64,000 nt of DNA from Tetrahymena thermophila SB210 (GCF_000189635.1 NW_002476570.1:744001-808000); one strand, 5' to 3'; positions 40,335-54,702 are shown, numbered from the stretch's first letter. Made by a program: numbers and translations. The notes: generated by a model from the letters alone, not told the origin.

Positions 40335-43300
40335 TCAAAAGTTAAACATATTTTTATATCCATCCACTTAAGATATATAAGACATTTTACTCGCTTTAGA
40401 AGCAGCTTTTTTTGAAAATTAATTGAATTTTTCTTAATGATTATGCTAAATAAATTAATCTGACTATCCTGAATATCTATGCCTAAGAATAGGTAATTTT
40501 GTTTATGTCTTGTTTTAACTCTAGATTTTTTTGTACACCTTAATTATATTTGATGCGTTTCCTTTGGGATAATAAATTTAATATTCTTTAATTTTATCAA
40601 ATTTAAACTACAAAGGACCAAATATATGCAGAAGAGAGTTATGAGAAGTGCCATATCTTTACAAGTTTTTATTATGAATTGTTTATACATCTTTTGCATC
40701 AATTTTTGTTTTTTTTAAATTTTCCTGTAAACTTTTGATTGTTTAGATACTTTTGCATTGTTAGGTATTTGAAATGGAATTATAAGTGTTCACTCTATTA
40801 GTAGCTTTACTCTATCTACTTAATGTCAGAATTTTTGATTAATTCTCATCTTTACTATTTTATTGAGATACATGAGTTAAATAGTCAACTTTTAGATTAT
40901 TAGTCATCATTTTCATGCATTATCTCTTGAATTTTTCTACTAATTAATCAAGTTATCTTAGACTTTCTTATTAGTTATTATTTACTTTTTATGATTAATT
41001 GATATTTGGAATTATTTTTCCAGGTAAAGAATTACTCATACTACTTGAGTTTTAGTACTCTTATTAATAAGAAATATAAGATTATTGCATAGATGATTTT
41101 TCATTTATAATTGCTTGACTGCTATTTATCATTTAGGCTATTGATCTATTAGTTAAGTGCCTAGTCTGGCTTCTCATTTTTTCGAAATCCTAGAGTTCAT
41201 TAGTAAGTTTTCTATTTTATGTTCTTGAAATTTATTATTAAACCACACCAGTTAAAGTATGTTTTCTTTTATTTGATTTAAGGGATTCTTACCTTTTTAT
41301 ACTAGCTTCTGATTTATTTTTAACTGATCCTTGATTTATAGAATCATTGACCATTTTATTGATATCACCATCTGGGATAATATTTGAAAGACTGGGATTA
41401 TCTCCATTGTATTTTTCAGAATGAATACTTATGTTTTGCACTTACATCGCTAATCCACCTCCTTAATCTGCATATTAACTATCTTATACATCTTCATCTT
41501 AAAGAGTTTTCATATTCTTTTAGTTTACCTAAGTTTCTGAATAATCTGTTTAGAAATCAGATTCTTCACTGTTAGATTAGGTATTATCACTACCCTCATT
41601 TTCCTCAATAATAACATCCAAGCCATTTTATGTGGTAGCAGAGTTCTTCATATACTAGATAATATCAGGTTTAATTTTGGGACATCTTTTAAAGAATGTT
41701 TTGTCACTTTCAATTATCTTAATTTATTCATCGATATTCACTTAATTATACAAATTATGATATTCAATTACATAAGCCCATCTCAAATATTTTAAGTCAT
41801 TTCTCGCTTCATGATATATATTCCTCCAAGATATTCTCTTATCGATAAATCTTTATCTTGGATTTTATTAGCGATTTTAAGGTATTGAGTAAAATACTTT
41901 CTAGCTGAAAATTGGTCTATTTACACTGAAGTGAATTTATGGGCAATTGTTGATCTCGTGACCAAAATGATTACACGAAGGGCAGAGCTTTTCAAATCTA
42001 CCATCATTTAAAAATTAATCCCTTAAATAGCAAAATTTTTCCTATATACATAAAATTTTTTTCAAAATAAAAGGAACGAATTTAATCTATTTTACATAAT
42101 CTTTATAAAATTTTTTTATCTCCTCAATAAAATCGTTGTAGCTTATGTAGGCTACATTTGTCATAGTTGTACTTTAGATAGACACTTATGGCTTTAATCC
42201 AGTAATAAATTATCTAAAATCGATAACACTTTTGACACTCTAATATTTTAAATCATAAAAATTAGAAGAAAAATAATTTACATAAAAAATATAAAAAATT
42301 AAAATTTAATTCTGCTTAAAAGTATTACTTAAATTTAGCATAAAGCCTTTTAATGATCTCCGTCATCTATAGAATATTCAATACTTCCCTTTGTTATAAA
42401 ATACAGAGTCTATTGTCTCGTGTCTTTCACAAGCAGCTTTTCTCCAGGACCTAAAATTTTTTCTTTCATTTTTAGACTGATTGCACTCAAAAAAGCTAAA
42501 CTAAAATTTTCATTTATTATTGGTACATCTTAGAGTATTTTAACGAAGTATTCTTTCATAATTTATTCTTTAAGCTCTAATGGAAATTATGATAGAACAG
42601 CTTCTCCTATTTTATAGGAACACAATTAATTAGTAAAATTTTAAAAGCAATTTTTTATGAATTGATTACCTTTTGGTATGCATTGGTCAGACTCTTATTC
42701 CAAATACTCTAAATATTTCATAATCTTGGTTTGGGTTTCCATTTTAATATTTTTTTGGTTCATATAATTGAGAAGATCATATTGCTTTTATTTAAATATT
42801 ATATTTTTTTGAGATAGCTAAGAGAAAATTGAGCTTATTGAGTTAACACAATATGCAAAGATACCACAAGATATAATTGTCATTCCAATTACAAACATTT
42901 TTTCATAAATGTTTACAGGATGTATATCACCAAAACCTACTGTAACCATTGTTATTATAGAGAAATAAACAGAAAATATATATTTAGTATACCAATCAGC
43001 ATCTTAAAGCCCTTAATCTTACAACCAATTTTTATCTTGATATTATTTTCCACCTCCAGTAGTGTTTTGATAAGAGTTTCCATCTTCTGTTTACCCAACA
43101 AGATGAAAAAGGCATCCCCACATGTGAGACATAAACAAAATGAAGGCAGCAATTTTAAGCATTTCATATCCTGCAGGATATTTATTTTAAATCCTAAAAA
43201 AATCATTTATCATCGACAATTTATTCTTCATCTTTTTTATATTTTTTATATGGAAAAATATTTTAATAAGAATAAATTATTTATCGTTTAATAAGAAAAA

Positions 43301-45360
43301 TAAATTATTTTTTTAGCTAGAATAAATCAAGATTTTTTAAAAATTATATTTTTTTTTATGATATAATTTATATTTTGACAACTTTAAAATTAAAATTAAT
43401 TTTTTCAATTTAGAAAATAAAATAAGTTTATGATAAAATAATTTTTTAAGAACTATTTTGCAATCGTATATATAATAATTTTAATTAAATGGATTGGAAA
43501 AATTTTTAATTAATTATAGAAAGAGTTGATTGATTTGATTTTATTATAAATAGAAATCCAAATAAATAAAAATTAATTAGAAATAAAACTAACTAAAAAT
43601 TATTCAATTAATTTTTTGGATTCAAAATAAAATTTAATGAAGAGATAAAATAAATTAATTTATATTGAACTAAACAACTTACTTATGTAATTCTAAAGAT
43701 TAAGATTAAAATTTCAAGAAAGTTTGAATTTTCTACAAAACCATTTAGGAACATCATTAAAGTACCTAAGAAATCAGTAGTGAATTTATTTTTGCAATAT
43801 CTTAAAGCAATTAATTTCCTTTTTTAAACTATTCTACCTAGCTCGTAGTAACCTGTTTGAAAACCCATAAATATATCGAGTAAAAATATAAAAGGAGGTA
43901 TCTTATAAGCAAACAAGCTTAGATAAGAATTTTCATCAATGCTAAATTCAAAGCTAGTCTTTAGAGGGGTAAATATCAAATAAAATAAAATGATTATCAG
44001 AAGTAAAGCTTCCCATATAATTATAAATTAACTACTGGGGTCAGTAACAGGTATTTTTTACAAAAATGAAAAAATCTATGAATTACCTATCCTATGTATA
44101 TAAAAAGAATCCAAAAATTATTTTAATCCTTACTTCTTTTAATAATTTATTTGTTCAAAGTGGTATCTCCTTTTTGACAATAGACTCATTTAATAGGAAT
44201 TTTTATCATTAAATACATTTTAAATGTTCTTATAACATTGTGGGGGAAAAGATTAGTCTCCTATCATCTAAAATTGTTATTCTGAAAGTAATTCAATTTT
44301 ATTGTAAGATAGTCTCTTTAAAAGTTAATTTATAAATCGTTTCATATAAGTGAGTATTATCAAATGCTGCTTTTTATTTTAATCTACATGACTTTCATCT
44401 TCTTAGTTAAAAGTTTTTTCTTCCACACCTTGCTATTATAGAGCTTCTTAATTGTAGCTAAATACATTACAATTATGAAAACTAGGAGAATTTCCTACTA
44501 TTTAACTCTATAAAACTTTTTTAATTTTTCTATTTTACGCCTAATTTAAAGGTGATTAAACATACTACTAATCAAATTAATTAGATTTGGTTAGAATACC
44601 TTAAAATACCTTCATCTTTAAAGCTATTTGAGTTGATCTCCTTGCTTTAGCAGATGATTTAATCATAGGAGGGGTATCTAGATAATTCGAGCTAGATGAG
44701 TTGTTATTATTATTGTTGTTGTTGTTATTTAAACCATTCGTTGGTGAGTATTTTTAGCTTCCTTCTTTTTCTTTTTCAATAGTAGATTAATTGATATCAT
44801 AGATTTAACCCTACTTTTGATCAAATGATGCATATTTGAAAGGAAAATTCATATTTTTTTTCATATAAATCTCCTCTTCACTAGCTCTTTGGCTATTTGC
44901 AGGCAAAATTAAACTATCCACAAACTTTTTAGATGAAGTAGCTTTAATATCTAAATTTTATAAATTTCTTTAAAAGACTGAAGGCTTTTTATTCTTAAAT
45001 GTATTAGTATCATCATTTATGTCTTCGAACCTTTCTTAATCAAAATTAGCTGATATATCGCTTTGATCTTTTTAAAATTTTTCTAGTTAAAAATTTTAAA
45101 ACATTCCTCTTCTATTATCAGCTCCTTATCCATTCATGCTATAACTAGAAAATCTATTTATTAATTTATTATTTTTACATTAAAAATGATTATAAAAACA
45201 TAATCTTAAAAATCAATAAGCGTAATAAGCATTTAAAAATGTACGATCTAGTCATGTATTTATTATAGCTTTCATCTAATTTACTGATATCATCCATTTT
45301 ATTGTCTAATATTTATTCTTTTTACTTTGATGGAAATTCAAAGTCAGCATAATTTTGCAT
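40335..45360 (-). CDS. Six-TM voltage/CNG-type potassium channel with CNBD and CCHC knuckle (1,441 aa)
   Basis: Exons are 45360-45245, 45153-44610, 44540-43683, 43231-42329 and 42239-40335, with phases consistent and TGA as stop. Residues 1-380 are cytosolic, with a run of nine Asn near residue 195. S1 (FIIIWEALLLIIILFYLIF) is near 390, S2-S3 at 430-490, and a weakly charged S4 (FLEILILIFRITQMKNK) spans the exon 3/4 join. S5 is at 527-553, the pore near 608 has the K+ filter TVGFGD, and S6 is at about 617-645. The CNBD (about 767-850) has lost the usual GE...RxA cassette, reading FRQFITGLKPQVSIQS. A CCHC knuckle, CPSCNHFGHEINNC, lies near 893, followed by a Q/N/S-rich tail. The protein should sit in the plasma or ciliary membrane and set K+ conductance. 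Large families of such channels are known in ciliates. Confidence 0.92.
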
Positions 45361-46512
45361 ATTAAAATCCTTAATGTATTTACTAAATCTATATAGTCTT
45401 CTGTATATTTAGATAGAGATTATTTATGATTGTTATTTAGTAAGAACCTACTTTCTAAAATGATGTTCTTTAAAAATTTTTTAATTAATTGTATTTAAAA
45501 TATGACAAAAGTAGAATCATGAAATGTTTTTAAAAATAGTAAGTTTATTAAATCGCAAAATTTTAATTAGAAAATTTTTTTTCATAAATATCAATTATTC
45601 TCGATTTAATCTCTATTTTAAAAAAATATTATAACCATTAATTTAATCAAACTTTAAAATATAATAAACCATTTACTATTACTAAATATAAATAAATAAG
45701 AAATATTAAATAGGAATTATATTATTCTTGCCCTCATAATAATTACAATTTTTATTTAGAGTATTATAAAATAATATCATTTAAATAAAATTAATTTTAA
45801 AATACAATGTGTGAATTGATCAAGGAAAGTAAGCTTATTGATGACTCTGTTAGATATTTTTTGCTGTCATTTCCTTTTGTATAGTTTAAAAAAAAAATAA
45901 ACTATTCTTTTAGATTCAATAGGTACTTAACCAATATTTTTATCACATAGTTTTCATTCAATTAAAAGTATAATCTAGTTTTTGAAAAACCTTTAAGGAT
46001 ACAGCTTATGAATAAAATATAAACAGTAAAAAACTTCAAAAAAAATAGTATTATTTCTGATTTATATTACAATTAGTCTTTAATTTAAAAATAATTTAGG
46101 CAAGTAAATAAATATCATATATGCAAAATATATTTTGCTAAATATAAAATAGATTTTTAGTGTTTTTATTTATTATTTTACTAAAGATTTATATTAATTC
46201 TAGATGCAAATATTTTTTTGTTTTTATATTAAAATTGGGATATTAATTAACTGATATTTAAAAATTAGTCTATTGTATTCAATCAACTTTTAATATTTGC
46301 AAAATCTAATTATAATCAAAACTAACTTTAATTGTACAATTTTTAGGCTAATAAATTAGGCAGAAAAAGCTTTAAAATAATTATATAAAGCTAGTTCGAA
46401 CATAAAAATTTAATAATAAATAGGATTAAATATACATTTATTTACTTTCACTTGATAAAAGTTTTATAATAAATAATTAAGCAACATAAATTTTGAATAT
46501 TCTTTATCAAAA
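45361..46512. promoter_or_regulatory. Divergent intergenic region between K+ channel and ferlin genes
   Basis: The channel gene runs left and the ferlin gene runs right from this 1.15-kb AT-rich stretch, so both promoters must lie in it. No TATA-like or other motif can be singled out against such an AT-rich background. A 229-codon TGA-free frame runs from 45,807 to 46,496 on the plus strand; I judge it unlikely to be a gene (see rejected items). Confidence 0.5.
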
Positions 46513-49500
46513 ATGGCTTAAATAGCATCAGGTGTTAATGAAATTAAATCTAATTTAGGAGATATTAGAAAACTTATTAATTAAAACGCTCAATATGATC
46601 AAAAAAAAGAATACCAAGTATAAGGTAAAGCATAATCATGTTTTTTTCATTTGCATTATTTTTCATAATTGTTTAATTACATAGATCTCTCGCTTTTAAT
46701 CATTTTTTTAATTTAATAGTGACTATTATTGAAGCAAGAGGATTAATAGCTAAAGATGCTGATGGGTCAGATCCTTATGTTAAAATATTTGTTGGCAAAC
46801 TTCCACCTTAAGTCACAAATACAAAATCCAATGCCTCAACTGTAGTGTTTAACCAATCTTTCACATTCAAAGATTTATTCTTAAACCAAATTGAGCTAGA
46901 AAATCAAGAAATTACTTTATAAGTTATTGATTAAAATTAATTCGCTACAAACCCTTTAATTGGGTAGCAGTCAATAGGGCTTTCAACTCTTTATAGAAGT
47001 AATAACCATGAATTTTTCAAGACTTGGCTAACTCTGATCCACCCTGATCAAGGAATTGAGCCTTAAGTAAAAATTAATTTGATAAAAAATTCAAAAAACA
47101 ATTTTAAACTTAGTTAAAAAGAATAATAATAGGTTTATATAATTATCTAATTAAAATACAAATCATATCTATTGATATTTACAATAAGAATGTTTATTTA
47201 TTTTATTTAATATTAATGCAAACTCGTTCAAAACCTATTTATAATTTTTAAATCATTCAAATTTCTTATTTATATTAAAAAAATGGATTTAAACCGTTTT
47301 TGATCGTTATTAATTGCTTTTTACTAAAAATCAATAAAATTTCAAAAACTTAGAAATTAATTTTATAAAATTAATAAATCGTATATAAAATAGGGATACC
47401 TTCTTGTTTCCTGCTATATAATAGGTACAGAAGATAGACCTCCTGTTCATGATATTAACGAGGCAAAGGAAGATGACGATGATGGATGTAGTTTTTTAAA
47501 TATACCAGATGAGGAGCTTAATGATGAGTAGAGAAAGAAAAAAGCTATTTGGAAATAACCTGTAGTGCCAATTAATATGCCTCTAAACAAGAGAGAATAG
47601 TATTAGTTATTAGTTTCAATTGTAAAAGGAGAAGACCTTCCAATTTTGACTGGTTCTACTTGTGACTCGTAAATTAATTTTTAAGGCTTTTATAATCTTT
47701 TGACAATAAAATGATAGGTTTATAGCATGCAGAGTAGGTAGTAATGTTTTAAGAACAATGACTGTTAAAAACTCGTAAAAACCGAACTTTTAAACTAAAA
47801 TGGTTTTTCCTGTTTTCTTTCCAGTTTATAATGATAAGATAGTTATCAGAGTTTGGGATAGTGTAAAATTGATATCTAAAAAAATAAATTTATAAATGAT
47901 TGTTTATTAAAATAAAGAGAACTTTGAGATCTGATAATTTTATTGCAGCTATTCCAGAAAAACCCAATGAAAATGACTGGTTCAATATAAATACATTGCA
48001 TTCAAGAGGTGGTACCATGAGTTTTAGATGGGTAATGATTTAAATTTAAAAAATGAATTAATATATATAATGAATTAAATATTAAAAAAACACTTTTTGA
48101 GTAATCTATTATTAATTTATCTATTATGAAATAAAGTTTCATTTATATGGAGTACCCTTACCAGAAAGACCAGAAGGAATGATTGATGAAGTTGTAAAAA
48201 AGCTTACTAAATAAGTTGAAGGTACTATGTACATGGGTAGAATTTTATTGTCTTTATCTTTATCTCCTAATGAAAAAGCTGAATTAGGCTTATAGTCTTT
48301 GGGTGGATATAAAGAACCTCCTATCCTAAAATATATTATCAGATGTGATACATTTGAATTATAAGTAATTTAAATTTATTTAATTTTTTTTGAATAATTT
48401 ATAAATAAACTAAATATGAATTAGAGTTCATTTGATTGTGGTTAATACATTATGATAGAAATAAATTTTGGTGGATAAGTGATACGAAGCAATCTTTGCT
48501 AAAAAAGAGTAGATAGCCATGAAAAATAAAAAAACAATTAACAGTCGTCGAGAACAAGAGAATTAAATTAGTACATTTGGAAAGATTCTAAATCACAAAT
48601 AAAGGATGAATTATAAGTAATAATGATTTTTTATTTAGAAATTTTAATAATTAAATTAAAAATGTTATGAAATACATATTGCCTATTTGATTAATAGTTT
48701 ATATTTTTCTTCAATTCTAAAATAGATTGATATACCGTTTGATCAATCTCAGCAGCCTGATGTTATTGTATCCCTTTATTCAGTAACTCCAAACAAAAAA
48801 ACTTTAGATTATGATGTTGGTGATATGAAAAGATAAGCTTATATCAGAATAAAGCCAACTTCAAGAGAATTAGAGCACGAGTAACCTAAATGGTACTAGT
48901 TAAAACCTGTAAAATATAAAACTATCTAAGAAGTTCATTCTCACTTACTAATGAATGTAGAACTGAAAACAGAAATGGTAGCTAAATAAAAAACTCGCCA
49001 TCCAATTAAAAGGAGTTTAAAATAAATGTACTAGTTCAAAGGATATTTATGGGGAGGCTATGATTTACTTCCTTCTCATCATTCAGATGATACATGTATA
49101 AAAGCTTAATTATAAATTGGGTAAAAAGAATAATATATTTTAATGAATTACAAACTAACAAAAATTTTATAAAATTAAAATAGTACTCGTATCATTGATG
49201 TTGTTACAGGAAGAAAGGGTAAAAATGTTATTTGGAATCATTCTCTCGAGTTTCTAATAGAGCTTGATGAAAAATTAGAATTCTCTTCAAATATTTTAGT
49301 TTCTTTTTACAATAAAAAATCTTCAGATGAAGAATTCATAGGTGATTTATTTTAAAATGTTATCATTAATTAAAATAATTATGTATTTTAATATATATAA
49401 TATTAAATTTATTTAATTTAAGATAGATAAAATGTTTTTCGCGGGATTAATTTAATTTTAACTTTAAAATAGGTCAAATTGCTATAAAAGCAGTTGCTTG

Positions 49501-52500
49501 TGAAGTAAAAATTGATAATAAACAAATAAACATTCCACCTCCTAAGCCTAAATATTAATTTTATCACATTGTTTAAGAAGGCAAATCTAATGGAAGAATA
49601 TTAGCCGCCTTTTAGTTATAAAGAAGTGAAAAAACTTTTAATCAAAATAATGATGTTAATGAGCCTAAATATGATAAAATTCTAAAAGACTAAGATTTTA
49701 AATATGTTTAAGTAAAATTCCCGTTGATAGGAGTAAGAAATTTACCTGAAGGAATAAGGGATCCTGAATTTGTATTTCGTATACCTCAACCCGATTTAAA
49801 ATTTGTAATTACCTTAGAGGAAAGAAAGCAAAGAAAGGAATTAACTAGAAATTATTATTATGAGAAGATTATTACCTTAAAAAATAATGAGGAAGAATAG
49901 GAATAGGCTGAGTAGAAAAAAACTATAGGAGGAAAGATTTTTACTATGATTGCTGAATAGCAAAAAGTAGCTTTAAAAAATATTAATTTTTGCACAATCT
50001 TAGAAAATGATATTTCTGAATGTCTCAAGATTCCAGTAGACTTACAATTTACCCCTATTTTAGAACTTGAAATAAGAGACAGAGCGGCTGCCATAAAAAC
50101 AGTGAGGTATCAAAATTATAAGAATATTTTTGTTTATTTCTGATTTAAAAATTAAAATAATTTATTTGTACAGATACCATAGCAGCATAAGTTTAATTGA
50201 TTATATTCCATGGGGAGATGTTGGCACTAAGAATGCTAAAATAGAATTTTTTGAGATAGGCAAATTAAATTTAATGTTGTTATAAGATGAAGATTAAGAT
50301 GCTGTACAAAATTAATTCAATGATGATGATGAAGGGGATAATGAAGATGAATAAGATTCTCGTGAAAACGATTTTGATGATAATCGAGATGCAAATTTAA
50401 TATTCACTGAGTAGTTCAGAGAAGAAGTAGATTAGTAAAATTAGAACAGTGATGATAAAAGGCGTCTTTTAAGCAATAAAAATTTAGATAAATTAGATGG
50501 AGATGATTAGCCTTAGTCATTAAAAAATTTGCAAAATCTAGATAGCTTATCTAAAGCTGATTAAAAATCATGTAAGAAATCTAATTATTTTTAATATATT
50601 TTAATAATAATTAAAAATACTTTTTTAATTACCAAAAAAAAACAAAATTCTTAACTAAAAACCTATTTTACTAAAAAAACTAAAAAAATACAATCAAATA
50701 TCATAAAAATTATAAGTAATCAATTATAAAAAAATTTTTTTATTGATTTTATAGTAAATACTTATGATTTAATTTAAGAAAATCAGTTTATTGTTTTATA
50801 ATAAAGAATATATAAAAATCTTAAATTTTTAAATAATTTATTTGTGTAATTATTTTTTAGAGTTGTTTTAAACTTCTTTTTTATTATATCATTCTATACT
50901 TGGATTGCAATTTAGTAATGGTTGAAGAAATATTTAAAAACTAAATTAGTTCAAAATTTTGAAAATAATTTTTTAATTTTTTGTTTTTAAAACTAAGAAT
51001 TTGATTTGAAGAGTGAAAGTAAGAGTCGTGCAACTGGTAAAACAAAAACTAGTAAAAAATCTACTTCATCTACAGCAAGAAAGTTATTATTATAATAAAA
51101 ATTATTTGAAAGTACTCAAACCTTTTTTAATGCTGAATTTAACCCATCTGTTGAGTTTACTAAAGTAAATTAATGTTAATCAATTAAGCTAATACTAATA
51201 TGAGTTTATTTATTTATAGTCATTGATTGATGAAGCAAACTTTAAACTTGAAAGAGAACAAAAAATCTAAAAGTTAGCTGATTTAGTTTTTGAATTAAAA
51301 AAAATGAAAAAAAAAGATGAAGGCAGAGAAAAGCAATTACTTAGAGAAATCGAAGATTTAAAGAATTATTTAGTAAAGGAAAATATTTTCCTAGAATAAG
51401 GTGATGATGGAGGTAATAAATTTATTTTAAACTATGAACAGAAAATTTAGAAAAATAAACGAGTTTAATTAATGCTCAATTTGATTTTGATGTTTCTATA
51501 AATTTATTTTAGAAATTTAGAATTATTATTTTAATGTATTTTTCAACATTTCTTTTGTATTTAAAAGCTTAAGAAAATTTTGATTATGGTAGAGAAATAG
51601 TGAGGGTACCTCTTTAAGATTAGTTAGAAAAAGGTCTACCTTATAAAAAATTCAGACTTTATATGTACGGAAACAATGTAATCTTTTAATATTAATTTGA
51701 ATCATTTAATCTTAAATATGAACAAAATATTAATAGACACATGATATAGGCATTCCTACAGCAGCAGTAATAAAAGCTCATTTAAAAGTTTTAGAGCATG
51801 ATATAGAGATAATAAAACAAAGAAAAACCTAAATTAGAGAAACTCTTAAAAATAAATCTAATAGAAGCTCTATGAGTCTGAGCATGAGATCTTCCATTTA
51901 GGTAATATTTTTGGAACAAAATAATTTTTTAAATCATATTTTAAAATAAAGTCTAATACATTTAAAAGTTCTAGAAAAACTAGTAGAAGTTAAAAATTAG
52001 GTGAAAACAAACCACTTGTAAGTTACGAATGTGAAGGAGACGACTAAAGATTCCCATTTGACATATTTAAAAAAACATTTTTAGAATTCTTTCAAAAACA
52101 ATTTGAACTTAAAACAAGAGTTTATTTACTACGTTGTACAAATATTAGTGCATAAGCTTCCAAAATAGAGGCATATCATCTTTTGGCAGGTTTAATATTT
52201 GGTTTCTTACATAATTATTTATTAAAATTCAAATATTTATAGGAGAAGCTGCTGTTTGTTCTGCTTCGTCTTACCCTTGGGTCATTGTAGGAGATGGTGA
52301 AAATAGAGGTAAAAATATTATTAAAAACATAAAAGATGATGCAAATATAGCTGTCGATACTCTTAATCCTGAATTCTTTAAAATGTATGAGTTGGATGCT
52401 ACTCTTCCTGAAGATTGGAATCTAGTTGTTAAAATAATGAATAAAGGTACCGCCATAGATGCCCTAATAGGTTAGTTTGAAATAGATCTAGAAGATAGAG

Positions 52501-53488
52501 TTCTAGGTAAATATAATATTAATGTCATTTTAATTAGTATATTTATGTATCAATTTAGATATTTAATAAATGAGTATTTTGAAAAAATAATTAAAGTTTC
52601 AAAATAAATAAAGAACATTTTATATTTTTATTTGATGTATTGTATAGTTTTAATTTTTATAAATTGAAAAATCAAAGGCCAAAAAGAACTAAGGAGAAGG
52701 ATAGCTTATTAAACATACATAGAATATTTTAGAGAAAAGTGTGAGCAGTATAAGTATAACTATGAAATAGGAGACAAAAAGAAAAATTATGAAATCAAAA
52801 TTAATGAACTCATTACAAAAATAGAAGCACTTGATAGAAATCTAAAGCTTCCAGTTGAATATTTAGAGGTATATTTTAAAAATTACCTTGTTTTATAAGT
52901 TGATAAAGCAAATTTATTTAAATGGAAAGAAAATTTATGAATTTAACAATTTAACTGTTGTTTGTTGACTGATATTCAAAATTTTATTAATTTCAAACCA
53001 AACCAAGTTAAAAATATGAAATTAAAATAAATTTAATGAATCAAATATCACTATTAACTCAATTTAAAACAAAATTTAAATAGTTAAAACATCCCGAAAA
53101 AAATACTTGCCAAGGAACGATTGAGTTTTTCCTTGAACCTTTCCCATTCGATGTTGCAAGAATAATTCCACCTTCTACTATTGAAAAACCCTAACCTATG
53201 GAGTTTGAAATTAGACTAATTATTTGGGAAACATTTGATATTCCTATTTCTAATCCAATATAAAAAAGTACAGTAGATATATTTTTGACAGTTTCTTTAG
53301 ATTCCACAGCTAACATTAAAGGAGAAGAAATAGTAAAAGAAACAGATGTTCATTTTGGGTCTGAGAATGGAAACGGTGTTTTTAATTACAGGTAAATACT
53401 TTTTTATAAGACATTCAATCACTAAAAAAATAATTATTTTTATTTTTATTTACTTCATGAATTTTTATTGTATTATTTATAAAAATAC

Positions 53489-53529
<41 letters not shown>

Positions 53530-54172
53530 GAATTGAATTTATTTTCTTTTTGTTAAAAGAATGGTCTTTCCACTAGTTATTCCTTGCTCATTTCCTCGTC
53601 TCAGATTACAAGTTTCAGATTTTTCTACAGTGGGTTCGAATGAAAGTTTAGGTGAAACTGTTATCACATTAAGAAAGTAAATTTTTCATCTAGTTTTGGT
53701 TTAGTTTTTTTTATATATTTTTGTTATTCAAAATAGGGCTCTTAAAAAACTGAAGGAGGGTATAGTATTTTAAATGCCAACAACTAAGTTTAAATTTGAG
53801 CATCCTAACTACCCAGGACAAGATAGAGGATGTGTATCAATTTCAATGAAGATTATAAATAAATAGGCAGCAGAGTCAGATCCTGTAGGTAAGATAGTGA
53901 ATTTTAAAATAAAAATTTATTAATGAATGAGTATATTTATTGATAAATTGTTTTATATTAAAGGTGAAGGATAAAATGAGCCAAATAAAGACCCTATTCT
54001 TGAGAAACCTAAAGAAGGTAGAAATGTTGGTGATTTCCTAAAAGGAACTGCCCTAGATTTTTCAGCTTGGAGTTTTTTTGGTTTAACTGCGTTAAAATAC
54101 TTTGCAGGTATTTTCGTTTCTATTGTAACTATGATGATTCTATTTGTTAAGCCAGGTATATTAGTAAATTGA
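46513..54172 (+). CDS. Ferlin: multi-C2 tail-anchored membrane fusion protein (1,703 aa, 22 exons)
   Basis: Introns are 46625-46719, 47067-47393, 47669-47717, 47863-47917, 48032-48136, 48365-48424, 48617-48725, 49121-49183, 49342-49472, 50107-50173, 50572-50997, 51165-51219, 51413-51567, 51678-51736, 51902-51951, 52190-52242, 52507-52677, 52869-53083, 53392-53559, 53677-53736 and 53889-53963; phases close at every join. The first C2 (37-150) resembles ferlin C2B and ends in the ferlin linker GYLLVSCYIIGTEDRPPVHD. The second (about 213-335) has IRVWDSRTLRSDNFI. Further C2-like regions lie near 395, 575 and 730. An acidic stretch (885-990) and a coiled coil (1056-1119) follow. C2E-like (1265-1380, NTLNPEFFKMYEL) and C2F-like (1480-1610, DVHFGSENGNGVFNYRMVFP) domains come before the TM anchor at about 1676-1700. 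Ferlins act in Ca2+-triggered exocytosis and membrane repair. The first C2 keeps DADGSDPY, but its last loop has few Asp; C2E lacks most Ca2+ ligands. Confidence 0.93.
53489..53530 (+). repeat. ACTT microsatellite in ferlin intron 19
   Basis: About ten tandem copies of the tetranucleotide ACTT lie inside the intron 53392-53559, near its 3' end. They do not touch the splice sites or coding sequence. Confidence 0.9.
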
Positions 54173-54702
54173 ATAAGATAATTAATTGTATTAAACGTGT
54201 AACAAATATATAAAATTATACTTTTCATTTTATTTTTATTTATTATTGAAGAAATTCTTAGTATATAAAATAAATATTGAATAATTTATATTTAATTTTA
54301 AGCATACTTTCTTTAAACTTAATACTTATTAAATAGGAATTTTGGTACATTGAAAATATTAAAGAAACTACTTAAGAAACTAATATCTTCTCAATAATTA
54401 TATAATTATTATAAATCTTTATTTATATTACATATCAAATTTAACTTTTTTTATAAAACTTATTTAATTATTTTATTTTATCATCTTTTGATAAACACAT
54501 TAATTACCAAAGTTTTCTAAATTATTTAAAATTGCAATATTAAATTAATAATACAATATAATAGAAACAAAATAGTAATTTGTGCCCTTAATTTATTTAT
54601 TACCCGCCATAATTTAAACAGCTAACAAGATATTTTTAATTATTATTTGAAAATTTAATTCCTATTTTATAATTAATTAATATGCTAAACTAATAATAGA
54701 TC
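54173..54702. other. Intergenic AT-rich stretch after the ferlin gene
   Basis: This stretch of 530 bp is very AT-rich. It separates two genes on the same strand and must hold the ferlin 3' end and the promoter of the next gene. Nothing else is seen. Confidence 0.6.

Noticed and set aside
42955-43206. Minus-strand frame reading MIFLGFKINILQDMKC
   Set aside because: It overlaps the K+ channel pore exon in another frame. The channel frame gives S5, the TVGFGD filter and S6.
45807-46496. 229-codon TGA-free frame on the plus strand just upstream of the ferlin start
   Set aside because: Composition (F, I, Y, N, Q) looks like translated AT-rich noncoding DNA, no domain is visible, and it would fill the ferlin promoter. 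A frame of this length can arise by chance when only TGA stops translation.
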